A stretch of DNA of 16,762 bases from CAZWUZ01 sp964637655 [NCBI: uncultured bacterium] (GTDB lineage: Bacteria > DAOPZR01). The notes beneath the pieces were generated by a model. The model was not told where the DNA came from. It was given only the letters and a program-made list of their open reading frames with translations, and did no database searches. The stretch is taken from positions 1 to 16,762 of the forward strand of contig CAZWUZ010000042.1 of assembly GCA_964637655.1 (NCBI GenBank), written 5' to 3'. Made by a program: the position numbers and the translations under genes. This document shows positions 7,102 through 14,364 of this stretch, piece after piece (the first letter of the stretch is position 1; the number at the start of each line of letters is the position of its first letter).

Positions 7102-8184
7102 ATGCTCACGCTCACGAAGTTGCGCAAGGAGTACAACGGGACGGTCGCGGTCGACGATGTCGATCTGACGGTCAACAAGGGCGAGTTCTTCTGCCTGCTC
7201 GGGCCGAGCGGCTGCGGCAAGACGACCATCCTGCGCATGGTCGCCGGGTTCGAACTCCCCACCGCGGGGAGCATCGCGCTGGCCGGCCGCGAAATAACCG
7301 GCCTGCCCCCCTACGCGCGCGATGTCAATACCGTCTTCCAGAACTATGCCCTGTTTCCCAACTATACCGTGCGCGGCAATATCGCCTATGGCCCGCAGCT
7401 GAAAAAGCTCACCGCGGCGGAAATCGACCGGCGGGTGGACGAGGCGATGGCGCTGGTCGGGCTGCAGGACCTCGGGGCACGCCTGCCGTCGCAACTGTCG
7501 GGCGGGCAGCAGCAGCGGGTGGCGCTGGCGCGCGCGCTGGTCAACCGCCCGTCGCTGCTGCTGCTCGACGAGCCGCTCTCCGCGCTCGACAAGCAGATCG
7601 CCGAACACACGCGGCTCGAACTGAAAGACCTGCAGAAACGGCTCGGCATCACCTTCGTCTTTGTCACCCATAACCAGGTCGAGGCGATGACCATGTCCGA
7701 CCGCATCGCGGTCATGCACCGCGGGCGCATCGAGCAGTGCGCGTCCCCGACGGAGATCTACAGCCGCCCGGCCACCCCGTTCGTCGCCGGGTTTATCGGC
7801 ACGATGAACTTCTTCCCCGCCACCGTCACCGCCACGGCAGACGGCAGCACCTCCCTGCGCCTGTTTGACCGCAGCGAGGCGCAGTACCGCGAGGGCACCC
7901 CCTTCCCTGCGGGGACGACGGTGCGTTACGGGGTGCGCCCCGAACAGCTGCGCGTGTCGCTGCTCCCGCCGAAGGACTTCGAGAACGGGCTGCACGGCAC
8001 CATCACGCGCCAGGTCTTCATGGGTGAAACGACGCAATTCGTCATCACGCTCGACGGCGGCGCCACGGTCGAAGTCAATGTGCTCAACTACCTCATTGTC
8101 GCGGAAAAGCCGCTCGGCTTCGAGCTGCAGGAGGAAGTGCACCTCATCTGGAGCAAGTCGTCCGGAGTGCTGCTCCATGGCTGA
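7102..8184 (+). CDS. potA: Polyamine ABC transporter ATPase PotA
   Basis: A 360-residue cytoplasmic ATPase that powers spermidine/putrescine import. Every ABC motif is present: Walker A GPSGCGKT (34-41), Q-loop Gln80, signature LSGGQ (132-136), Walker B LLLLDEP (152-158, Glu157 catalytic), D-loop SALD (160-163) and switch His190. Residues about 235-360 form the TOBE-type regulatory domain. The switch region reads THNQVEA, where most PotA proteins have THDQEEA. It is the first gene of a potA-potB-potCD set and overlaps potB by 8 bases, implying translational coupling. The ATG at 7102 gives the usual N-terminus, although only a weak GGGGACGG site precedes it. The fused PotD domain supports polyamines rather than iron or sugar as substrate. 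Confidence 0.93.
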   Translation: MLTLTKLRKEYNGTVAVDDVDLTVNKGEFFCLLGPSGCGKTTILRMVAGFELPTAGSIALAGREITGLPPYARDVNTVFQNYALFPNYTVRGNIAYGPQLKKLTAAEIDRRVDEAMALVGLQDLGARLPSQLSGGQQQRVALARALVNRPSLLLLDEPLSALDKQIAEHTRLELKDLQKRLGITFVFVTHNQVEAMTMSDRIAVMHRGRIEQCASPTEIYSRPATPFVAGFIGTMNFFPATVTATADGSTSLRLFDRSEAQYREGTPFPAGTTVRYGVRPEQLRVSLLPPKDFENGLHGTITRQVFMGETTQFVITLDGGATVEVNVLNYLIVAEKPLGFELQEEVHLIWSKSSGVLLHG

Positions 8185-9046
8185 GGCAACCTCCGCCCGC
8201 TTCACCCGCCTGCTGCTCCTCCCGCCGGCGGTCTGGCTGGGGCTCTGTTTCGGGCTGCCGCTGATTATCGTGCTGCTCTACAGCGTCGGGCATACCCATA
8301 CCTATGGCGGAGTCAGTTTCGGTCTTACCTTCGAACATTATCGCGCGGTCGCCGACCCCTTCTACGGCGGCATTTTCCTGCGCTCACTCGGGTACAGCGT
8401 GGGGATCACGCTGTTCACGCTGGTGCTGGCACTGCCGCTGGCCTATGTCATGGCCTGCGCCACGCCCCGCTGGCAGAAACTGATGATGTTCTGCATCATC
8501 GTCCCTTTCTGGACCAATTTTCTCGTGCGCATGTTCGCCTTCGTCACCCTGCTCGGTGACAGCGGGCTGATCAATACGCTGCTGCTGCGCCTCGGGCTGA
8601 TCAGCGCACCGCTCCCGCTGCTCCATTCGCTCTTCGCGGTCATCGTCGGTTTCGTCTACTGGAACCTGACCTACATGGTGCTGCCGATTTATGCTGCGCT
8701 CGAACGCATGGACGTGGCGCATGTCGAGGCGGCGATGGATCTCGGGGCGGGCCGGTTCACCGCCTTCCGTACCGTCACTCTTCCCGCCGCAATCCCCGGC
8801 ATCATTGCCGGGGTCATCTTCACCTTCATCCCCACCCTCGGCTGTTTTGTCATTCCTGAAATACTCGGCGGGCAGGACAACCAGATGATCGGCAACGTGA
8901 TCGTCACCCAGTTCCTGCAGGCGCGCAACTGGCCGCTCGGGTCCGCCTTCGCCATGCTCTTCGTTGCGCTGGTCATGCTGCTCATCTCGCTGACCATCCG
9001 CTACTATACACCTGCGACCGAAACGAAGCGCGGAAACGTCATCTGA
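8177..9046 (+). CDS. potB: Polyamine ABC transporter permease PotB
   Basis: A 289-residue inner-membrane permease with about six membrane helices. The EAA loop that contacts the ATPase reads EAAMDLGAGRFTAFRTVTLP (184-203). The helices, the FWTNFLVR segment (111-118) and the ISL...RYYTP end match PotB. The start is ATG 8177, inside the end of potA, with GGAG (8164-8167) 9 bases upstream; the same frame is open much further upstream, but that stretch overlaps potA and is not hydrophobic. The stop at 9044-9046 is followed after one base by an ATG (9048) that appears to be a duplicated start of the next gene. Confidence 0.93.
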   Translation: MAEATSARFTRLLLLPPAVWLGLCFGLPLIIVLLYSVGHTHTYGGVSFGLTFEHYRAVADPFYGGIFLRSLGYSVGITLFTLVLALPLAYVMACATPRWQKLMMFCIIVPFWTNFLVRMFAFVTLLGDSGLINTLLLRLGLISAPLPLLHSLFAVIVGFVYWNLTYMVLPIYAALERMDVAHVEAAMDLGAGRFTAFRTVTLPAAIPGIIAGVIFTFIPTLGCFVIPEILGGQDNQMIGNVIVTQFLQARNWPLGSAFAMLFVALVMLLISLTIRYYTPATETKRGNVI

Positions 9047-9047
9047 C

Positions 9048-9179
9048 ATGGCCAGTAACCTCTCGCGCAGCAACGGGCTGGGCATCGGCCGCGGCGGCTG
9101 GTGCCCGCGCCACTCTTCCAGCATAGGGCGCAGCGGCCGCTGCCCGCACCACACCGGAGCACCACGCTGTGGCCAGTAA
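9048..9179 (+). pseudogene. Decoy ORF: duplicated potC start, frameshifted
   Basis: A 43-codon frame opens one base after the potB stop. Its first 16 residues (MASNLSRSNGLGIGRG) are identical to the first 16 of PotC, then it diverges into GGWCPRHSSS... and stops at TAA 9177-9179, just inside the second repeat copy. The offset between the copies is 121 bases, not a multiple of three, so it cannot read through into PotC. I read it as the ancestral or duplicated potC start, now disconnected. Whether it is translated, and whether that helps or hinders reinitiation at 9169, is unknown. Confidence 0.4.
9049..9096 (+). repeat. 48-bp direct repeat, copy 1
   Basis: These 48 bases (starting TGGCCAGTAACCTCTCGCGC) recur at 9170-9217 with a single mismatch (G/A in 'CAACGGGCTG' versus 'CAACGGACTG'). 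The 73 bases between the copies hold a perfect 14-bp palindrome GCAGCGGCCGCTGC (9130-9143) and a second, weaker direct repeat (9095-9113 versus 9134-9152, 16 of 19 identical). Confidence 0.85.
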
Positions 9180-11025
9180 CCTCTCGCGCAGCAACGGACT
9201 GGGCATCGGCCGCGGCGCGCCGACCCTGTCGGTGGCAGCGGCATCCATCGTCTTCCTGCTCGTCCCGCTTGGCGTGCTGATCTTCTACTCGTTCAATACG
9301 GGGAAAGTCATCAACCAGTGGGCGGGCTTCTCGCTGCACTGGTATAGCGATGTGTTGCGCGACCGGGCGCTGCTCTTCTCCGTGCGCAACTCACTCACGG
9401 TTGCCTTCTTCAGCACCATTATCGCCACCGTGCTCGGCACAATGATCGCGCTGGCCATCGGCAGCATGCGCGGGCGCAACGCGAAGCTGTTCTACAACCT
9501 GCTCTATGTCCCGGTCATCCTCCCGGAAATCATTTTCGGGGTGGCCCTGCTCGCACTCTTCGTGCTCATCGGTTTTCCGCTCGGGCTGACCACGGTCTGC
9601 ATTGCCCACGTCACCTTCACCCTGCCCTTTGTCGCGCTCATCGTCATCGCGCGCGTGCAGACGCTCGATCCCGCCCTCTCCGAAGCGAGCATGGACCTCG
9701 GGGCTACCCGCTGGCAGACCCTGCGCCTGGTCATTCTCCCCGCGCTCGCGCCCGCCATTGTCGCCGGCGCCCTCTTCGCCTTCACCGGCAGTATCGACGA
9801 CCTCGTCGCCACCTTCTTCACCGCCGGGGTCGGGGCCTCGACCATGCCGCTGCGGATTTACGCGCTGCTCAAAACCGAGATGACGCCGTTGCTCAACGCC
9901 CTCTCGACCATGCTGATCATCCTCACCGTGGCGGCGGTAAGCGCGGCCTCCCTGCTGCAGGGGACGGGAAGGACGCGCCGCACCGGCGCGGTGCTCGCCG
10001 CGCTGCTGGTCATGGGGGTGCTGCTGCTCTTCGCCTTTACCGGCACGACCATCGACCGCGACCGCGTGGTGCATATCTGGAGCTGGTCAAACTATATCGC
10101 GCCGGACGTTATTGCCGCGTTCGAGCGCGAACACGACATGACCGTCACCTACGATTTCCTCAATGACAACGAGGAGATGCTCGCCAAACTGCAGTCGGGC
10201 GCGGGCGGATACGACATCATCATCCCCTCCGGCTACATGGTCGAGATTCTCAAGCGGGAGAACCTCATCCGGCCCATCGGCAACGTGCCGAACCGCGCCC
10301 TGCTCGACACTGCCTTTACCAACCTCGAGTATGATACCAGCGGCCGCTACTACATCCCCTACACCTACGGCTGCTCGGGCTACGGGTACGACACGCGGGT
10401 CATCACCACGCGCCCTGACACGCTCGGCATCATGTGGGACGAACGCCACCGCGGGCGCCTGCTGATGCTCGACGACCCGTTCGAGACCCTCTTTGCCGGC
10501 TATGTCCGGCTCGGGCTCGACTGGACGCTGCGGCGCCCCGCCGACCTGGCTGCCGCCGTCGCCGAACTGCGCCGGCAGAAGCCGCTGCTCAAGAAGTACG
10601 ACTCCAATTTCTACAAGGAGATGCTGGCCGCCGGCGAGGTCGATATCGTCCACTGCTGGAACGGCACGATTTACAAGCTGCGGCGCGAGCAGGGAGCTGA
10701 CGCGCATGTTGATTTCTTCGTGCCGCAGGAGGGCGCGCTCTTCTTTAACGATAATTTTGCCATTCCGCGCGACGCGCAGCATCCGGAGAACGCCGAACAG
10801 TTCATCAATTTCATGCTGCGCCCCGACATGACCGCGCGCAATATCACCGTCACCGGCTATGCCATGCCCAACCCCGCTGCCATCGCCCTGCTGCCGCCCG
10901 AGGTGGCGGATAACCCGTACATCTTCGTGCCGCGCGAACAGCTCGACCGCTGCCGCCTGCTCCCTGATTTCGGCGAGTTCAATCACCAGATGCTCGAGGC
11001 ATGGACGCGACTCAAGGCCGAGTAG
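9169..11025 (+). CDS. potCD: PotC permease fused to PotD substrate-binding protein
   Basis: A 618-residue fusion. Residues about 20-262 are the PotC permease: helices starting with SVAAASIVFLLVPLGVLIFYSFN and the EAA loop EASMDLGATRWQTLRLVILP (172-191). An extra membrane helix (about 273-291) then leads into a PotD-type polyamine-binding domain (297-618) that starts VVHIWSWSNYIAPDVIAAFE and contains GGYDIIIPSGYMV and YIPYTYG. The binding protein is thus tethered outside the membrane by the added helix instead of having its own signal peptide. The start is GTG 9169 with GGAG (9156-9159) 9 bases upstream, a site that lies inside the inserted sequence of the 48-bp repeat. The residue before TLSVAAA is variable-looking leader, so the exact start is less certain. 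PotCD fusions are known in other bacteria. The next gene overlaps its last 25 bases. Confidence 0.92.
   Translation: MASNLSRSNGLGIGRGAPTLSVAAASIVFLLVPLGVLIFYSFNTGKVINQWAGFSLHWYSDVLRDRALLFSVRNSLTVAFFSTIIATVLGTMIALAIGSMRGRNAKLFYNLLYVPVILPEIIFGVALLALFVLIGFPLGLTTVCIAHVTFTLPFVALIVIARVQTLDPALSEASMDLGATRWQTLRLVILPALAPAIVAGALFAFTGSIDDLVATFFTAGVGASTMPLRIYALLKTEMTPLLNALSTMLIILTVAAVSAASLLQGTGRTRRTGAVLAALLVMGVLLLFAFTGTTIDRDRVVHIWSWSNYIAPDVIAAFEREHDMTVTYDFLNDNEEMLAKLQSGAGGYDIIIPSGYMVEILKRENLIRPIGNVPNRALLDTAFTNLEYDTSGRYYIPYTYGCSGYGYDTRVITTRPDTLGIMWDERHRGRLLMLDDPFETLFAGYVRLGLDWTLRRPADLAAAVAELRRQKPLLKKYDSNFYKEMLAAGEVDIVHCWNGTIYKLRREQGADAHVDFFVPQEGALFFNDNFAIPRDAQHPENAEQFINFMLRPDMTARNITVTGYAMPNPAAIALLPPEVADNPYIFVPREQLDRCRLLPDFGEFNHQMLEAWTRLKAE
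9170..9217 (+). repeat. 48-bp direct repeat, copy 2 (potC 5' end)
   Basis: This is the second copy of the repeat at 9049-9096. It lies in the coding frame of potC, where it encodes residues 1-16. The aligned start codon differs: ATG in copy 1, GTG here. Confidence 0.85.
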
Positions 11026-11999
11026 GGCGTCGCGTTGCCGCCCTCGCCGGCGGCGGGTTGCTGACTGCGCTGCTGCTTGTGCACCTGCTGCACCACGTGC
11101 TGCCCGGCAACTTCACCTTTGCCGCGCTGACCAATTTCCGCCTGCAGTTCGGTGTGCTGGCACTGCTGGCGTCAGTGCTGCTGCTTGTTGCGCGACCGCA
11201 AAAGCTGATGGTGCTCACCCTGCTGCCCGCCCTCTGGTGGCTGGGCGGGGTTGGTCTGTATTACCTTCCTGCCGGCACGCCGGCGCTGGCCGCCCCCGCG
11301 GCGCAGCCATTGAAACTGCTGTACGCCAATGTCAACACCGCCAACCGCGACCATGCCGCGCTGCTGCGCCTCATAGCGGCGGAGCAGCCCGATATCATCG
11401 GCCTGCTGGAAACCGACGAGGTGTGGCGTGACGCATTGCTGCCGCTGCACGACACCTGGCCGCAGCAGGTGGCGGAATACCGCAGCGACAACTTCGGGCT
11501 GGTGCTCCTCTCGCGCCTGCCGCTGGCCGAAAGCGATATCCTGCACGCGCCGGAGACCGGGCTCGGTACTGTCCGCGCGGTCGTTGCCCTGGACGACCGG
11601 TCACTGACCTGCTACCTCACCCATCCGCTGCCGCCATCGCACGACCGCCAGCTGCAATGGCGCGATGATCAGCTGCGCTGGCTGGCGACGCAGGCCGCCT
11701 CCACGCCGGGCGAAATCATCGTCATGGGTGATTTCAATGCCACAGACGGGACCGGCATCCTGCAGGAATTTGCCGCCCTGTCAGGGCTGCGTGACACGCG
11801 CCACGGTTTCGGCTGGCAGCCGACCTGGCCCGACTACCAGGCCGAGGCAAAAGCGCTGCCGCTCGCCCCGCTCTGGCCGTGGCTGCTGCGCATCCCGCTC
11901 GACCATGTCTTTGTCTCGCCAACTCTGACGGTCCGCGACCGCCGCGTCGGGTCGCCCATCGGCAGCGACCACCGTCCTGTCCTTGTCACATTGCTCTGA
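11001..11999 (+). CDS. Membrane-anchored endonuclease/exonuclease/phosphatase-family protein
   Basis: A 332-residue protein. Three N-terminal membrane helices (about 12-33, 45-65, 69-89) precede an EEP domain (about 104-332). The catalytic set is visible: Asn110 in YANVNT, Glu137 in LLETDE, His208 in THPLPP, Asp244 and Asn246 in GDFNATD, Asp301-His302 in LDHVFVS, and Asp323-His324 in GSDHRP. The layout is like YafD-type proteins, which use a divalent metal to cut phosphodiester or phosphate-ester bonds. The substrate is unknown, and the topology could place the active site on either face of the membrane. The ATG lies within the last 25 bases of potCD and the nearest GAGG sits only one base upstream, so translation probably depends on coupling to potCD. 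Why it travels with a polyamine importer is not clear. Confidence 0.85.
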   Translation: MDATQGRVGRRVAALAGGGLLTALLLVHLLHHVLPGNFTFAALTNFRLQFGVLALLASVLLLVARPQKLMVLTLLPALWWLGGVGLYYLPAGTPALAAPAAQPLKLLYANVNTANRDHAALLRLIAAEQPDIIGLLETDEVWRDALLPLHDTWPQQVAEYRSDNFGLVLLSRLPLAESDILHAPETGLGTVRAVVALDDRSLTCYLTHPLPPSHDRQLQWRDDQLRWLATQAASTPGEIIVMGDFNATDGTGILQEFAALSGLRDTRHGFGWQPTWPDYQAEAKALPLAPLWPWLLRIPLDHVFVSPTLTVRDRRVGSPIGSDHRPVLVTLL

Positions 12000-12029
12000 A
12001 CATGCACCCTGCCACACGCTGGTGGGTTA

Positions 12030-12058
12030 TTGACGACGCCCGGCGCGAATGCTACGAT
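12030..12058 (+). promoter_or_regulatory. Extended -10 promoter for the unknown gene at 12146
   Basis: TTGACG (12030-12035), a 17-base spacer ending in TGC, then TACGAT (12053-12058). Transcription would start near 12065, giving a leader of about 80 bases. It separates the downstream genes from the pot operon, although no terminator is seen after 11999. Confidence 0.6.
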
Positions 12059-12145
12059 GCAACACCAGTGCGGGAGCGCGATACGGTGGCGCAGTGCGTT
12101 ATGCCTTACGCGTTGCCCGGCGCACAGCATGAGGAATGACCTGCC

Positions 12146-12817
12146 ATGACCCACGCCCGAAGAGGTAAGACAGCGTCCGTTGTTGCAGTCATCAGGGAAC
12201 TGCCCGCGCTCGCCCTGCTGTGCGTCCTCAGCACAGCGTTTTCGTGCTCCGGAGCATTCGCTTCGAAACCTGATATCATCAATCCGATATTGCAGGTGGC
12301 AATTTGCACCGGCGTTGCTGAAGGCAACAGCGACATATTGTTCCAGGTGATGGTCTATAATCATGAGCGGTATGAAAACTACCATCTCAGGTACCAGTAC
12401 CTGTGTGAACGTTTCGGCTGCGAAAGAATTGCTGAACTTTTCGGTTTCTTTCCGAAGTTTTCCATCCTGCGCGGCGATAGCGATATTGCTCAAGCCGGCC
12501 GCGATTTCGCCCGTGAGCACCCCGCCCATGCGGCGAAGCAGCTGCTGGCACCATGGTCACCCGATGTGGGCTGGCATGCTGACTTTCCCACTGATGCCGC
12601 CTGTGCCCTGCTGCGTGCTGCCGGACCGGAGTATGCCCCGCTGGTGGACGCCCTGCGCCAGCAAGTTTCCCAATTACCGCCTCCGTCTCCGTACATGGAC
12701 ACGTCTGACGGCACGCCTCCGGAAAGGCCCCCCGCCTGGGTGCTGCCGGCAGCTGTCGCCAGCGCGGTTGTCCTGCTTGTTCTCTGTTTTGTCGCCTGGC
12801 GCATCATCCGTCACTGA
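12146..12817 (+). CDS. Unknown exported protein with C-terminal membrane anchor
   Basis: I do not recognise this 223-residue protein. It has an N-terminal signal-like segment (basic MTHARRGK, hydrophobic about 19-38), a middle region of about 155 residues containing several cysteines (54, 87, 92, 153) and a motif-like stretch YNHERYENYHLRYQYLCERF (71-90), a proline-rich stretch (178-199), and one strong membrane helix near the end (about 198-218) followed by the basic tail RIIRH. The expected topology is type I: middle domain outside, short tail inside. GAGGA (12131-12135) lies 10 bases before the ATG, and a good promoter lies at 12030-12058, so it is a real expressed gene. A lipoprotein reading (Cys34 in AFSC) is possible, but the lipobox is poor. 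Confidence 0.7.
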   Translation: MTHARRGKTASVVAVIRELPALALLCVLSTAFSCSGAFASKPDIINPILQVAICTGVAEGNSDILFQVMVYNHERYENYHLRYQYLCERFGCERIAELFGFFPKFSILRGDSDIAQAGRDFAREHPAHAAKQLLAPWSPDVGWHADFPTDAACALLRAAGPEYAPLVDALRQQVSQLPPPSPYMDTSDGTPPERPPAWVLPAAVASAVVLLVLCFVAWRIIRH

Positions 12818-12827
12818 CCGGAACATG

Positions 12828-12852
12828 CATGGGGACAATCCCCGTTTCCATG
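12828..12852 (+). terminator. Possible weak terminator
   Basis: GGGGA-CAA-TCCCC (12831-12843) forms a short hairpin beginning 13 bases after the stop at 12817. It is followed by GTTT and can nest inside an outer CATGG/CCATG pairing. The stem is short and the T run minimal. The rest of the 152-base gap before the next gene shows only that gene's ribosome binding site. Confidence 0.3.
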
Positions 12853-12969
12853 GTACAGCTGCGCTGGCTTCGGCAGTGACCACCGTCATCTCCTGCTCAC
12901 CCTGCAGTAGAGAGCAGCGTGTCGGCCGTCAGGCGTGCAAATCCGCGATTATTGAGGTAAACTCGTGCC

Positions 12970-13548
12970 GTGAACGATAACCATCTGAGTCCTTTTCCCG
13001 ATGTGCGGTTTGCCGGCAGCGTGCGCTTCACCCTGCGCCTGGGCGCGTTGCACACCTTCGGGGCTGACGCTGTTTTCTGCGCCGCCCCGCCTGATCTGAC
13101 GCCGGCAGGAGCAATGCGCCACGCGCTGCTGCAGGCCGCCGGCGAAGGACCCTACGAGGAATGCCGGTTTTATGCCGGGATAAAACAGATGTCACCGGGT
13201 ACCGCGCTGCTCACCGCCGCGGGCCGCCTGCAGGCGCGCCATCTGTTGCACCTCGTGCTCCCCGACTGGCAGGCGGGAAGCGCAGAAGCGTTGCGCCGCT
13301 ATACGGCTGCCCTGCGCGTGGCGTTTGCTCTCGCGCACAAGCACAGCGCGCGCAGCATTGTCATGCCGCTGCTGGGGACGGAGCTGAACAGCTGGCCGGC
13401 GGAGCATGCCATGAGCGCAATGCTCGAAGCGGTTTTCACCGCGCTGGAACTGCACCCGGCGGCCTTCGACAGTTTCACCTGGGCGCTACGCGACAGCAGC
13501 GAGCAGGCTGCCGCCCGCGCGGTTTTCGCACAGCTCGACCGGTCCTGA
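12970..13548 (+). CDS. Macro-domain-like protein with degenerate ligand motifs
   Basis: A 192-residue protein with macro-domain order throughout: a first strand TLRLGALHTFGADAVFCAAP (21-40), where binding-competent members carry DAIVNAAN; AMRHALLQAAGEG (48-60) in place of the usual AIHxAAG; a Cys in YEECR; SPGTALLTAAGRLQARHLLHLV (75-96), matching the 'G.A..T.g..L....viH.v' segment; and SIVMPLLGTELNSWPAEHAM (129-148), matching 'SIAFPaIgTG.ygyP...aa'. Macro domains bind ADP-ribose or reverse ADP-ribosylation. Here the catalytic Asn and the glycine-rich loop are missing, so it may bind a different ligand or be inactive. The GTG at 12970 follows GAGGT (12954-12958) at 11 bases, a little long. Its stop abuts the stop of the convergent oxidoreductase gene. 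Confidence 0.72.
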   Translation: MNDNHLSPFPDVRFAGSVRFTLRLGALHTFGADAVFCAAPPDLTPAGAMRHALLQAAGEGPYEECRFYAGIKQMSPGTALLTAAGRLQARHLLHLVLPDWQAGSAEALRRYTAALRVAFALAHKHSARSIVMPLLGTELNSWPAEHAMSAMLEAVFTALELHPAAFDSFTWALRDSSEQAAARAVFAQLDRS

Positions 13549-14364
13549 TTACCCGCGGTCGAGCGCCGCGCGCATCTCCTGCCGTTTGGTCATCGTCACC
13601 GCATGGGTTTCGTCAAAGACTGCCGGCAGGCCGCGGCGCAGCACCTGCACGCCCTGTTCGGTGATGCCCCCCTTCGTTGCCACGCGCTCGATGGCCTGCG
13701 CAAAGGTCAGCCGCTTCTCGATAAGCAGGCGCGCCAGCCCGCGCAGCGTGACATTGAGCATCAGTTCCGCCTCCTGCGGGTCAAGATCACTGATGCGCAA
13801 CGCGGCTTGCAGGTACTCGTCGGCAATCGCGGCCAGCAGGCCGGGGGCGCAACTTGTCAGGTTGGAACAGATGGACATGTGCCGTTCCGCGACCACCGCC
13901 ACCGTGGCGATGCTCCCGAGCAGCCGCTCGCACTCCTGCCGCTGCGCGGCGCTGACCGGGCCGGTGTGACAGAGCAGGGCGATGCCGTCGCGCACCTCGG
14001 AGGTGACACTGGGGATGCACTTGGAGTTGGCGCCGGCGCGGAGGCCCGCCAGGTAGTCGAGGGTCACCCCGGCTGCCAGCGAAACAAGATGTGTTTCAGC
14101 GCGCAGTGCGGGGAGGAGTGCCCCGAGCACGGGCCTGACCTCCATCGGCTTGACGCAGAGGAACAGGATATCCGCTGCTGCCGCCACCGCGGCATTGTCA
14201 GCGGCAACGGTTGCCCCCGGTACCTCCGCGGCGGCGCGGTCGCGTGAGGCCGCTGACCGCGATGAAATATGCAGCTGCTCCGCCTTGCAGGCGCCGGCAG
14301 CGACGAACCCGCGCGCCAGCATCCCCCCCATGCTCCCGTAGCCGATAATGCCGATGGTGTTCAT
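13549..14364 (-). CDS. Pyrroline-5-carboxylate reductase family, ComER-like
   Basis: A 271-residue NAD(P)-binding oxidoreductase. The N-terminal Rossmann motif is GIIGYGSMG (5-13), followed by FLCVKPMEV (68-76) and VSLAAGVTL (94-102), as in ProC. The C-terminal half departs from standard ProC: CIPSVTSEVRDG (116-127) replaces the MPNTP region, NLTSCAPGLL (168-177) replaces the usual SGSGPAY segment, and KGGITEQGV (231-239) replaces SPGGTT. These versions fit the ComER branch better than the proline-biosynthesis enzyme, so the substrate is uncertain. The ATG (14362-14364) overlaps the upstream stop in an ATGA junction, and GGAGG (14371-14375) lies 6 bases before it. It is therefore translated together with the PLP enzyme gene. 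Confidence 0.82.
   Translation of the reverse strand: MNTIGIIGYGSMGGMLARGFVAAGACKAEQLHISSRSAASRDRAAAEVPGATVAADNAAVAAAADILFLCVKPMEVRPVLGALLPALRAETHLVSLAAGVTLDYLAGLRAGANSKCIPSVTSEVRDGIALLCHTGPVSAAQRQECERLLGSIATVAVVAERHMSICSNLTSCAPGLLAAIADEYLQAALRISDLDPQEAELMLNVTLRGLARLLIEKRLTFAQAIERVATKGGITEQGVQVLRRGLPAVFDETHAVTMTKRQEMRAALDRG

Noticed and set aside
7048-8205. Long minus-strand frame opposite potA
   Set aside because: The plus strand carries all ABC ATPase motifs. The minus frame is charged low-complexity sequence with no domain.
9048-9179. Zinc-finger-like microprotein (CPRH...CPHH) in the decoy ORF
   Set aside because: The Cys/His pattern arises from an imperfect 39-base internal repeat in the inserted DNA. 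The first 16 residues simply copy PotC.
9049-9217. CRISPR or insertion sequence
   Set aside because: There are only two repeat copies, no terminal inverted repeats and no transposase; one copy is in-frame coding sequence.
12002-12139. 45-codon frame between the EEP gene and the gene at 12146
   Set aside because: It has no ribosome binding site and overlaps the promoter of the next gene. Chance frames of this size are common in GC-rich DNA.
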